Positions 26,807 to 35,089 of a stretch of 58,436 bases of DNA are shown here, piece by piece. This DNA comes from Dysgonomonas gadei ATCC BAA-286 (lineage in GTDB: Bacteria; Bacteroidota; Bacteroidia; Bacteroidales; Dysgonomonadaceae): NCBI RefSeq assembly GCF_000213555.1, contig NZ_GL891987.1, positions 216,970-275,405 of the forward strand, written 5' to 3'. The position numbers and the translations under genes were made by a program. Each line of letters begins with the position of its first letter. Positions within the stretch are counted from its first letter, which is position 1. The notes below the pieces were generated by a model that saw only the letters and a list, made by a program, of their open reading frames with translations, had not been told where the DNA came from and made no database searches.

Positions 26807-27475
26807 TTATCCTAGTGTATTTTTCATTTCCATATTGAAGTTATAAACCTCTTCTACAGGTATAACTTTCTTCGTTATTTTATTTATATCTTTCCCCTCT
26901 TTAGTCCAGAGGAACGGGAAAAAGTTATAAGAATAATCGGGATTCAGTACTGCAATATCTTTCTCCCAGCCTTTCCAGCGCAGCCCTTCATAAAAGTCGT
27001 TCATATCCGTTTCGAAGCAAAACAGAAGGAATTGGCTATACCCGATTTCCATTGGCAGCCAGCGCAACAAGTCGGGTGCAAAATAATACATATTACCCGC
27101 GTCTTTTCCCAGAAATCCTGCGTTAATTGCATAAAACCCACCGATAGCATCATCTGCCACCAACAGATATGGTGCAGGTTCTCCGAATTCTTCAAATGTT
27201 TTGCCTTGGTTCCAGTCCGGCAGGGTTCTCTTCATTCGGTCGCTACCTGAGCCCAGGATTCGTATCCAACCGTTGTCGATGAGCAGGCCGCCTGTTTCGT
27301 AGATGATCGCTCCCATCAGGGAACGTGTGGTGACTTGAGTGTTTACCAGAGCATTTTCGGCTCGCTGGCGTTCGCAAGGCAGAATTTCCACCTTGTTTTT
27401 GGCCACGCTTATCCATTCCTTGATGACAGGCCAACCCGGATCTTCCGTATTTACAAGCTCTTGTAGTGTACGCAT
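26807..27475 (-). CDS. DUF2625 family protein
   Basis: A 222-residue protein of unknown function. The family hallmarks are the start RTLQELVNTEDPGWP, the segment ETGGLLIDNGWIRILGSG and DAIGGFYAINAG. It has no signal peptide or membrane segment. I chose the ATG at 27475; an in-frame codon at 27502 adds nine residues without family similarity. It lies 22 bp upstream of the permease gene on the same strand and may be transcribed with it. Confidence 0.88.
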   Translation of the reverse strand: MRTLQELVNTEDPGWPVIKEWISVAKNKVEILPCERQRAENALVNTQVTTRSLMGAIIYETGGLLIDNGWIRILGSGSDRMKRTLPDWNQGKTFEEFGEPAPYLLVADDAIGGFYAINAGFLGKDAGNMYYFAPDLLRWLPMEIGYSQFLLFCFETDMNDFYEGLRWKGWEKDIAVLNPDYSYNFFPFLWTKEGKDINKITKKVIPVEEVYNFNMEMKNTLG

Positions 27476-27880
27476 AGGTACAGGTTTTAGAATAAGCTGC
27501 AAAATTAGTATAATTATAGATATATGCTAAATAATGCAGTGAGAATAATGTAATAGCCAGCGTTAAATATGACATTTTGGAAAAGAAAGAGAGCTTCATC
27601 ACGAATCAAGCTGCCAACAGTGATTGAAGTAAAAGTGGATAATTCAGTTTCACTTTCAACTTGCTACTTGTTAAAATCTGACACATCTGACACTATTTAC
27701 AGTAAACAGTTAGCAGTAAACAGTAAACAACCCGTAACTGTTAAAAGGTAACAAAGGTAACAGATATGTCAGCTTTTAGCTATTAGCTTTTAGAAGACCT
27801 TTATACACTGTCATGCTGAGCGGAGCGAAGCATCTCTTTCATTAAAAAGGTAACAAAAGTAACAGGTTTTGCATTCACTT

Positions 27881-27906
27881 TGTAGGGGCGAATAAACATT
27901 CGCCCG
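27881..27906. repeat. TGTAGGGGCG REP-like palindrome
   Basis: GGGGCGAAT and ATTCGCCC pair around a short AAAC-type loop. It lies 16 bp after a GGTAACA doublet, repeating the composite order seen at 12482-12538. Confidence 0.65.
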
Positions 27907-28207
27907 AATCGACGCCCGCTGGCGCGGACTTCCAGTCCGTGTCTTGTTGACTGGGCAAAATGTTTGCTACGCAACACAGACACGGGACGTTTGCGCGAGC
28001 GTATGTAAAAGCTACCCCTTTTTAATTTTTAAATCTAAATCTTTCTGATATTTCAAAGATCGCTCTCATTGCCAAATTCGTTAACCGGCATATTAAAATA
28101 ATATAGATAATTGTTTTCTGTTTTGTTGATGAATTTACCCACTTCAGATGTCATAGAGCTAGAAAGATTATCTCCTCAGTCAGACATTCATATTTTTAAT
28201 TAATTGT

Positions 28208-28215
28208 TATATTTG
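28208..28215 (+). promoter_or_regulatory. -7 box (TATATTTG) upstream of the dcu gene
   Basis: A perfect TAnnTTTG lies 34 bp before the transporter ATG. No TTG is at the expected -33 position. Confidence 0.35.
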
Positions 28216-28249
28216 ACATCAATTTCTAATCGCATAATATAAGACTTAT

Positions 28250-29554
28250 ATGCTGATACAATTCCTCTTTGTTCTCACAGCCATTATTATCGGAGCCCGT
28301 ATACAGGGCATCGGATTAGGAGTAATGGGAGGATTGGGACTTGCTGTCCTTGTCTTCGGTTTCGGACTGGAGCCGACCTCCCCGCCCATAGATGTCATGC
28401 TGATGATAGTCGCCGTTATCGCGGCGGCAGGTTGTATGCAGGCAGCAGGAGGACTCGACCTGATGGTATCGGTGGCAGAGAAATTTTTACGGAAGCATCC
28501 GCAACGTATTACATTATTGAGCCCGATAGTTACTTATCTGTTTACTTTTGTTGCCGGAACAGGGCATGTCGCTTATTCCGTATTACCTGTAATAGCGGAG
28601 GTTGCCCGTGAGACAAAGATACGTCCCGAGCGGCCCCTCGGCATTGCAGTAATTGCATCCCAGCAGGCTATAACTGCCAGTCCTATCTCGGCGGCTACAG
28701 TAGCTTTGCTAAGTATGTTGGCAGGATACGATATCTCCCTGCTTGACATCTTAATGATAAGTCTACCATCGACTCTGATCGGAGTATTATTGGGAGCCTT
28801 GTTCAGTATGCGAGTGGGAAAGGAATTGCACGAAGACCCTGAATACCTCCGGCGGGTAGAGAATGGCATGTTTGCTAAAAGTACCTCGATAGAAAAAATA
28901 GATTATAAGTTGAAGAGTAAAGCGGGATTGTCTGTCCTTATATTTATTCTGGCAACCGTCTTTATCATACTGTTCGGATCGGTAGAAAGTTTGCGTAAAA
29001 TAGGAGGCAATACTTTGAATATGCCCATTATTATAGAAATATTGATGTTATCGGCCGCCGCTCTTATCCTGCTTACGACAAATACAAACGGGATAAAAGC
29101 CGCGCAGGGTTCTGTCTTTATTGCCGGGATGCAGGCCGTAGTTGCCATATTCGGAATAGCGTGGATGGGGGACACCTTTATCAATGGGAATATAGAGCAG
29201 TTACGCGCTTCCATCGAAGGGGTCGTAACTTCAATGCCCTGGATATTCGGAATCGCTCTGTTTGTAATGTCTATTCTCCTATATAGCCAGGCCGCTACTG
29301 TACGGGCGCTGATGCCTCTGGGGATTGCATTGGGAATATCTCCGTGGATGCTGATAGCTCTTTTCCCTACTGTAAACGGATATTTTTTCCTGCCGAACTA
29401 TCCTACTGTTGTAGCGGCTATTAATTTCGACCGTACGGGAACTACCCGCATTGGTAAATGGGTTTTGAACCATTCCTTTATGTTGCCCGGACTGGTTGCG
29501 ACTGTCGGAGCCGTGTGTACGGGCATACTGATGATTATGCTATTGGGAAAATAA
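28250..29554 (+). CDS. Anaerobic C4-dicarboxylate transporter (DcuA/DcuB family)
   Basis: A 434-residue inner-membrane protein with about 10-12 helices. The family-specific TFVAGTGHVAYSVLPVIAEVA stretch (within residues 103-123) and SQQAITASPISAATVALLSML are present. Dcu proteins exchange fumarate, malate or aspartate for succinate during anaerobic fumarate respiration, which fits a fermentative Bacteroidales. No fumarase, aspartase or sensor gene adjoins it. Confidence 0.93.
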   Translation: MLIQFLFVLTAIIIGARIQGIGLGVMGGLGLAVLVFGFGLEPTSPPIDVMLMIVAVIAAAGCMQAAGGLDLMVSVAEKFLRKHPQRITLLSPIVTYLFTFVAGTGHVAYSVLPVIAEVARETKIRPERPLGIAVIASQQAITASPISAATVALLSMLAGYDISLLDILMISLPSTLIGVLLGALFSMRVGKELHEDPEYLRRVENGMFAKSTSIEKIDYKLKSKAGLSVLIFILATVFIILFGSVESLRKIGGNTLNMPIIIEILMLSAAALILLTTNTNGIKAAQGSVFIAGMQAVVAIFGIAWMGDTFINGNIEQLRASIEGVVTSMPWIFGIALFVMSILLYSQAATVRALMPLGIALGISPWMLIALFPTVNGYFFLPNYPTVVAAINFDRTGTTRIGKWVLNHSFMLPGLVATVGAVCTGILMIMLLGK

Positions 29555-29567
29555 TACGGTTATCCTG

Positions 29568-30488
29568 TTATTTAATAGTAAAAGTGCTGAGTACAGCCCT
29601 GTGATCGGATGGATAATTATTGAACTTTATATTACTAAAAGGACTTTCTTCCCCTACAATCTGAGAATTCTCCAGTTTGATATTCTCCCCTGAGAAAAAT
29701 ACAAAATCGATACGGTCCGGCACTTCTGTATATGCCTTTGTCTCAGGCAGGGTTGTCCATGTATGTCCGGGATTTTTGGCTTCATCCGGATATTTCTCCC
29801 GATAAGAATCTTTTAGTCCGGAATCTATAAAGGCTTTCGTCGATGGCCATGCGACAGCTGTCTTGCACAGCTTTGCTTCTGCAGCCTTGTCTGTCCAGTC
29901 CAGACAGGATGGCTCGTTAAAGTCTCCCGTTAAGAATACCGGATACCCTTCTTTCTGAACGGTCAGGATATCTGCTATATTGGATTTAACCTCTTTTTCG
30001 CGGGAGTTTTTCGCAGATTCAATCGCTTCAGCTTCTGTGGAAAGAAACGGAGCTCCACAATATTCGATTCCGTTCAGCTGGTATGGTTCGTATGGGCAAT
30101 GTATCAGATGCACATTGAACATCCACACAAAATGGCTGTCATCTATCTTTATTTTTACTCCTTGCTTATTCTCCGATGTGTCTACAATAGGGTATTTACT
30201 AATGATGGCTGTACTTCTTCCATATACATAAGAATGCCAGTTCAGACTGTCTGCTATCTGCTTTGCCGTGTTCTGGTCTTTACGCGTGGCTTCCTGTATG
30301 CCTACGATATCGGCACCGCTGTTTACGAGCACTTCGGCTGTGGCTTCGATGGATTTACCGCCACCCATCCATATATTAAAGCTCATTACGTTCAGAGATA
30401 CAGGTTCGGAATTTTGCTTATTGCGACAGGATGCTGTTGTGGTAAGCAGGATAAACGATAATAAAATCAATCCGGATATGTTTTTCAT
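29568..30488 (-). CDS. Endonuclease/exonuclease/phosphatase-family lipoprotein
   Basis: A 306-residue exported protein with a lipobox at about residues 18-21 (TASC). The DNase I-like fold follows, with MSFNIWMGGG, the metal ligand in GIQEATR, TGDFNEPSCLDW and the C-terminal SDHRAVLSTF. The active-site Glu, Asn/Asp and His residues are all there. Family members cleave phosphodiesters of DNA, sphingomyelin or inositides; the substrate here is unknown, but the lipoprotein signal puts it in the envelope. It converges with the dcu gene. Confidence 0.88.
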   Translation of the reverse strand: MKNISGLILLSFILLTTTASCRNKQNSEPVSLNVMSFNIWMGGGKSIEATAEVLVNSGADIVGIQEATRKDQNTAKQIADSLNWHSYVYGRSTAIISKYPIVDTSENKQGVKIKIDDSHFVWMFNVHLIHCPYEPYQLNGIEYCGAPFLSTEAEAIESAKNSREKEVKSNIADILTVQKEGYPVFLTGDFNEPSCLDWTDKAAEAKLCKTAVAWPSTKAFIDSGLKDSYREKYPDEAKNPGHTWTTLPETKAYTEVPDRIDFVFFSGENIKLENSQIVGEESPFSNIKFNNYPSDHRAVLSTFTIK

Positions 30489-30577
30489 ATTATATTGGGA
30501 CTACATGTTTTTTTGAGGATACAAGATACATCTTTACTTGAATACTGCAAAATAAGAAATGATTGAAAACTATTTCG

Positions 30578-30585
30578 TATTTTTG
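30578..30585 (+). promoter_or_regulatory. -7 box (TATTTTTG) upstream of valS
   Basis: A perfect TAnnTTTG lies 118 bp before the valS start, leaving a leader of about 110 bases. Aminoacyl-tRNA synthetase leaders can be regulatory, but I see no T-box elements. A TTG at 30563-30565 is closer than the usual -33 spacing. Confidence 0.4.
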
Positions 30586-30703
30586 TTCCCTCTAAAAGTT
30601 TTAAGGTCACAGACCTGTTTATTATTTTGGTAAATGAAGCAACAATAGTAAATTATGATTCAAAAATGTATCATTAACTCTATCTGTTACTAAATGATTA
30701 ATT

Positions 30704-33700
30704 ATGGAAATTGCAAGTAAATACAATCCTGCAGAAGTAGAAGACAAGTGGTATAAATACTGGTTGGAAAACAGGTTCTTTCATTCGGAACCCGATAGTC
30801 GTGAACCTTATACGATTGTTATCCCTCCACCTAACGTCACAGGTGTGCTGCATATGGGGCACATGCTGAACAATACTATTCAGGATATACTTGTACGCCG
30901 AGCCCGCATGATGGGAAAGAACGCCTGCTGGGTGCCGGGAACCGACCATGCTTCCATTGCAACCGAAGCAAAAGTGGTGGCAAAACTTGCGTCTGAAGGT
31001 GTAAGTAAATATGATCTTACACGTGACGAATTTCTGAAACATGCATGGGACTGGACTCATAAGCACGGAGGAATCATCCTGGAACAGCTGAAAAAGTTGG
31101 GAGCATCGTGCGACTGGGATCGTACATGTTTTACTATGGATGAAAAACGGTCGGAAAGTGTAATAAAAGTATTCGTAGATTTATATAATAAAGGACTTAT
31201 TTACCGCGGCATCCGTATGGTAAACTGGGACCCTGCCGCCAAAACCGCAATTTCGGATGAAGAAGTTATCCATAAGGAAGAGCATGGAAAGCTGTATTAT
31301 ATAAGGTATAAACTAGCCCCCCTGCCCCCCGAGGGGGGTGTGGCTGACGCACCAAAATACCAGACTGCAAAATGGGATAATTATAATTTGCTAAAGGAGC
31401 ATGCGAAGGATATGCGGAAGTTTTCGACTGAGGCTGAAAGCGCTTTGTGGGAGATGTTAAAGAAAAAGCAATTAGGAGACAAATTCAGAAGACAACATGT
31501 TATAGAGAATTTTATAGTTGATTTTGTTTGTCTGGATAAGAAAATTATTATCGAAGTTGATGGGAAATACCATAATGAGCCGGAAATTGCGGCAGCTGAT
31601 AAATTAAAAGATGAGATTCTAAACGATTTGGGATACAGTGTCCTCCGCTTTACAAACGAAGAAGTGATAGCAAATACTGAATCTGTCTTATCAAAAATAC
31701 AAGCCTCTCTTAGTAGCTCCCCCTTTGGGGGAGTTGAGGGGGCCGATTTTGTGGTAATTGCTACCACCCGTCCCGAAACTATCTTTGGAGATATCGCTGT
31801 ATGTATCAATCCGAATGACCCTAAAACAGCTTTTGCGAAGGGGAAGAAAGTTATTGTACCTATCGCCAATCGTGTTGTACCTGTTATAGAGGATGAATAT
31901 GTGGATATGGAGTTCGGAACTGGATTTCTGAAAGTTACTCCTGCACATGATGTGAACGACTATATACTCGGTGAGAAATACAATCTTGAAGGACTCGATA
32001 TTTTCAACGATGATGGTACATTGAATTCATACGGGCTTCAATATGAAGGCATGGATCGTTTCGATGTGCGCAAAAAGATAGAGAAGGATTTGCAGGAGTT
32101 GGGTCTGCTCGAAAAAGCGGAGGCATATACCAATAGTGTCGGATACTCGGAGCGTACGCATGTACCTATCGAACCGAAATTGTCGATGCAATGGTTCCTG
32201 AAAATGGAAAATCTGGCAAAGCCTGCACTCGATGCAGTTGAAAACGATACAATCAAATTCTATCCGGCCAAGTTTAAAAATACATACCGCCATTGGATGG
32301 AAAATATTAAGGACTGGAATATAAGCCGTCAATTATGGTGGGGACATCAGATTCCGGCTTATTATTTACCTGAGGGAGGTTTTGTTGTAGGAGAGACTCC
32401 TGAAAAAGCATTGGCTGAGGCTCAGAAGATAAATCCAAGTTTGCAAATGGAAGACCTGCGTCAGGATGAAGATTGCCTCGATACATGGTTCTCTTCATGG
32501 CTGTGGCCGATATCGGTATTCGATGGAATAAACCAACCGGACAATGAAGATATAAAATATTATTATCCGACGAATGACCTGGTAACAGGCCCGGATATCA
32601 TATTCTTCTGGGTAGCCCGCATGATTATGTCCGGATATGAATATCGTAACAAGGCTTGTTTCGAGAATGTTTATTTCACAGGGATTGTACGCGATAAAGA
32701 GGGGCGTAAGATGTCGAAACAATTAGGGAACTCTCCTGATCCGCTCGATCTCATTTCGAAATACGGTGCTGACGGTGTGCGTATGGGATTGCTGCTCACT
32801 GCTCCCGCAGGGAATGATATTCCGTTCGATGAGGCTCTTTGCGAACAGGGGCGTAACTTCAATAATAAGATATGGAATGCTTTCCGTCTGGTAAAAGGAT
32901 GGGAAGTGGACAAGAATATAGAACAACCTGAATCAGCTAAAATAGCGATAGACTGGTTTAAGAATATATTGGCTAAAACAACCGCGGAACTCGACGATTC
33001 TTTCGGTAAGTATCGTTTGTCAGAAGCTCTGATGGCAGTCTACAAACTATTCTGGGATGAATTCTCATCATGGTATCTGGAAATGGTGAAGCCTGCTTAC
33101 CAGCAACCGATAGATGCTAAGACGTACGAAGCTACACTTGGCTTTTTCGATTCGTTGCTTCGTCTACTTCATCCGTTTATGCCGTTCATAACAGAAGAAT
33201 TATGGCAGGCATTAACCGAAAGGAAAGAAGGAGAAAGTATTATGGTTTCCGATATGCCAAAAGAATCTTCATCTGATAACGAACTGCTCGAAGCCTTCGA
33301 AAAGGTAAAAGAAACTATTGCCGGAGTGCGTACCATCCGCCTGCAAAAGAATATACCGAATAAAGAAGAATTATCGCTTGAGGTTATCGGCGGATACAAT
33401 ACTGCTTTCGATAGTGTTATTTCCAAGATGGGAAATCTTACTTCAATAAAGACTGTCAGTGAAAAAAATGTTACGGCGGTATCTTTCTTAGTCGGTACAA
33501 CTGAATTTTCCGTACCTCTGGGTAACAACATCGATATAGAAGCCGAATTGAAGAAACTCAACGAAGAACTTGTTTATCTCCAAGGTTTTCTCAAATCGGT
33601 AGCCAATAAACTCGGCAACGAAAAGTTTGTAGCTAATGCCAAGCCTGAAATTGTAGAAAATGAGCGCAAGAAACAGGCAGATGCGGAAAGTAAAATAAAA

Positions 33701-33736
33701 ACGATAAAGGAAAGTATTGCTAATCTGAGCAAGTAA
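30704..33736 (+). CDS. valS: Valyl-tRNA synthetase carrying an in-frame DUF559 domain insertion
   Basis: A 1010-residue class I synthetase that charges tRNA-Val, about 130 residues longer than usual Bacteroidales ValRS (near 875). HMGH is at residues 50-53 and KMSKQ at 669-673. The editing domain (TTRPETIFGD, starting near 353; TPAHDVNDY), the anticodon-binding part and the C-terminal coiled coil (about 940-1010) all look intact. The extra length is one block, residues 204-348, between YYIRYK and FVVIATTRPE, containing a DUF559 nuclease-like domain. Downstream reading frame and motifs are preserved, so the protein is probably functional with the domain attached. Its neighbours are unrelated; a terminator follows. 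Confidence 0.96.
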   Translation: MEIASKYNPAEVEDKWYKYWLENRFFHSEPDSREPYTIVIPPPNVTGVLHMGHMLNNTIQDILVRRARMMGKNACWVPGTDHASIATEAKVVAKLASEGVSKYDLTRDEFLKHAWDWTHKHGGIILEQLKKLGASCDWDRTCFTMDEKRSESVIKVFVDLYNKGLIYRGIRMVNWDPAAKTAISDEEVIHKEEHGKLYYIRYKLAPLPPEGGVADAPKYQTAKWDNYNLLKEHAKDMRKFSTEAESALWEMLKKKQLGDKFRRQHVIENFIVDFVCLDKKIIIEVDGKYHNEPEIAAADKLKDEILNDLGYSVLRFTNEEVIANTESVLSKIQASLSSSPFGGVEGADFVVIATTRPETIFGDIAVCINPNDPKTAFAKGKKVIVPIANRVVPVIEDEYVDMEFGTGFLKVTPAHDVNDYILGEKYNLEGLDIFNDDGTLNSYGLQYEGMDRFDVRKKIEKDLQELGLLEKAEAYTNSVGYSERTHVPIEPKLSMQWFLKMENLAKPALDAVENDTIKFYPAKFKNTYRHWMENIKDWNISRQLWWGHQIPAYYLPEGGFVVGETPEKALAEAQKINPSLQMEDLRQDEDCLDTWFSSWLWPISVFDGINQPDNEDIKYYYPTNDLVTGPDIIFFWVARMIMSGYEYRNKACFENVYFTGIVRDKEGRKMSKQLGNSPDPLDLISKYGADGVRMGLLLTAPAGNDIPFDEALCEQGRNFNNKIWNAFRLVKGWEVDKNIEQPESAKIAIDWFKNILAKTTAELDDSFGKYRLSEALMAVYKLFWDEFSSWYLEMVKPAYQQPIDAKTYEATLGFFDSLLRLLHPFMPFITEELWQALTERKEGESIMVSDMPKESSSDNELLEAFEKVKETIAGVRTIRLQKNIPNKEELSLEVIGGYNTAFDSVISKMGNLTSIKTVSEKNVTAVSFLVGTTEFSVPLGNNIDIEAELKKLNEELVYLQGFLKSVANKLGNEKFVANAKPEIVENERKKQADAESKIKTIKESIANLSK
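31313..31747 (+). mobile_element. In-frame DUF559 element inside valS
   Basis: This 435-bp block has no stop codon in the valS frame. It starts and ends with G/C palindromes (C6-GA-G6 at 31325-31338; CTCCCCC-TTT-GGGGGAG at 31717-31733) that are translated as Pro/Gly-rich linkers (LAPLPPEGG and SSPFGGVEG). Between them lies a full DUF559 domain: STEAESALWEMLKKKQLG, KFRRQHVIENFIVDFVCL, KKIIIEVDGKYHNE, then GYSVLRFTNEEV. Candidate PD-(D/E)XK-type residues are D273, E284 and D286. There is no Cys/Ser at the left junction and no His-Asn at the right, so it is not an intein. Confidence 0.85.
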
Positions 33737-33760
33737 TTTCCCCGATCGTATGAAAATAAA

Positions 33761-33793
33761 AGAAAGGAGCTGCACCGGTAGCAGTTCCTTTCT
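33761..33793 (+). terminator. Terminator after valS
   Basis: A 13-bp stem (33761-33773 with 33781-33793) with one G-U pair and a 7-base loop lies 24 bp after the valS stop and 26 bp before plsC. The 3' arm ends CCTTTCT and the following T tract is weak, so efficiency may be partial. Confidence 0.7.
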
Positions 33794-33819
33794 ATTTAAC
33801 CCTCCAAAAGATAAATAAT

Positions 33820-34551
33820 ATGGCTCGTATTTTATACTTTCCTTACCAGTGGTTAATATTTGTTCCATTACTGATTCTGTCCACCATTTGGTGTACACTG
33901 ACTATTATAATAGGCTCTGTCATTGGCAACAATAAATTCTGGGGATATTATCCCGGAGTGATCTGGGGCAGGTTTGTATGCATGGCCGCATTATTAAGAA
34001 TCAAAATCAACAGGAATAAGAATCTCGATAAAAATCAGTCGTACGTTTTTGTGGCTAATCACCAGAGCGCTTTTGATATTTTCCTAATATACGGGTATCT
34101 GGGACACAATTTCAAATGGCTGATGAAGCAAAGCCTGAAAAAGATGCCTTTAGTGGGTTTCGCATCCGACAAAGCCGGGCACGTATTTGTAGACTCCACT
34201 ACCCGAAAGGGAATAGTGGATACAATGCGAAAAACAAAAGAGACGCTCAAAGATGGCATGTCTACCGTTGTTTTTCCTGAAGGTCACCGATCTCCGGACG
34301 GGAAGATGGCTGAATTCAAAAAAGGAGCATTCCAGACGGCGCTGAGTCTTAAACTGCCGATAGTTCCGCTTACCATCGATGGAGCGTATAAGGTATTGCC
34401 TATTCATTCGTGGATAATGAATCCTGTAAAGATAACCCTTACTTTCCACGACCCGATAGAAACTGCTAATCTTAAATCGGACGACCTGCCCGAACTGATA
34501 GACAAAGTATATGCCGTAGTAGAATCTGCGCTGCCTAAAGAGAGCAGGTGA
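33820..34551 (+). CDS. plsC: 1-acyl-sn-glycerol-3-phosphate acyltransferase
   Basis: A 243-residue inner-membrane enzyme that acylates lysophosphatidate to phosphatidate. Two N-terminal hydrophobic segments (about 8-35 and 45-60) precede the acyltransferase motifs: NHQSAFD (residues 80-86, catalytic His81 and Asp86), FPEGHRSPDG (glycerophosphate binding) and PLTIDGAYK. Standard length. Confidence 0.93.
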   Translation: MARILYFPYQWLIFVPLLILSTIWCTLTIIIGSVIGNNKFWGYYPGVIWGRFVCMAALLRIKINRNKNLDKNQSYVFVANHQSAFDIFLIYGYLGHNFKWLMKQSLKKMPLVGFASDKAGHVFVDSTTRKGIVDTMRKTKETLKDGMSTVVFPEGHRSPDGKMAEFKKGAFQTALSLKLPIVPLTIDGAYKVLPIHSWIMNPVKITLTFHDPIETANLKSDDLPELIDKVYAVVESALPKESR

Positions 34552-34592
34552 ACTATGGCTATTAAAGACTGATTATATCAAGACTTGTAATA

Positions 34593-35078
34593 ATGGATGA
34601 AATACTAATCCGTCCCATAGAGGAAAAAGATAATAAGGAACTTGCCGCTTTAATCAGGGCTGTATTTGAAGAGTTTGGCTCTGAAAAGGTAGGTACGGTA
34701 TATAGTGATCCTGAAACAGACGCTCTCTTCCAATATTTTTCCGAAGCAAGAGCCGAATACTGGGTTGCAGAAGAAAATGGGTTACTTATAGGGGGATGCG
34801 GTATATATCCGACAAAAGGATTGCCCGAAGGATGTGCCGAATTAGTAAAACTCTACTTATCACCTTCAGCAAGAGGAAAGAAACTCGGATTTCGCTTATT
34901 CGAAAAGTCTATTGATCGTGCTCTGGCATTAGGATATAAACAACTATACTTGGAATCGTTTCCCGAATTTTCTAAAGCCGTGTCCATGTATGAGTCTTTT
35001 GGCTTTAAACAGTTGGATCATCCTCTTGGCGACTCCGGACATTATGCATGTACCATTTATATGCTCAAAAACCTTTAG
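34593..35078 (+). CDS. GNAT family N-acetyltransferase
   Basis: A 161-residue cytosolic GNAT enzyme. The acetyl-CoA-binding motif A is VKLYLSPSARGKKLGFRLFEKS (split here as LSPSARGKKLG plus the helix), with the usual R/Q-x-x-G-x-G/A pattern. The C-terminal YESFGFKQLDHPLGDSGH is typical of amino-acid or small-molecule acetyltransferases. Substrate unknown. The next gene starts 11 bp downstream. Confidence 0.88.
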   Translation: MDEILIRPIEEKDNKELAALIRAVFEEFGSEKVGTVYSDPETDALFQYFSEARAEYWVAEENGLLIGGCGIYPTKGLPEGCAELVKLYLSPSARGKKLGFRLFEKSIDRALALGYKQLYLESFPEFSKAVSMYESFGFKQLDHPLGDSGHYACTIYMLKNL

Positions 35079-35089
35079 TTTCCACGATT

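Larger units (their letters stand above)
27503..28249. repeat. Gene-free, repeat-rich stretch between DUF2625 and dcu genes
   Basis: No gene is supported in 750 bp. The stretch holds two GGTAACA doublets (27747-27762, 27849-27864), a TGTAGGGGCG palindrome (27881-27906), a TCTGACA doublet (27677-27693) in a 25-bp context shared with about 12312-12337, and heptamer runs (27700-27732). A GTCATGCTGAGCGGAGCGAA element near 27810 matches one near 12587. A GC-rich palindromic patch (about 27907-27940, CGGACTTCCAGTCCG) is also present. The divergent dcu promoter is at its right end. Confidence 0.8.

Noticed and set aside
26785..28249. Purine riboswitch upstream of the permease/xpt genes
   Set aside because: No paired three-way-junction pattern or conserved purine-aptamer loops are visible on the minus strand.
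30586..30703. T-box leader before valS
   Set aside because: The leader is only about 110 bases and shows no specifier stem, T-box sequence or terminator hairpin.
31313..31747. Intein or group I/II intron in valS
   Set aside because: The block has no stop codon in frame, no Cys/Ser at the start, no His-Asn plus Cys/Ser/Thr at the end, and no intron-like RNA core. Its content is a DUF559 domain.
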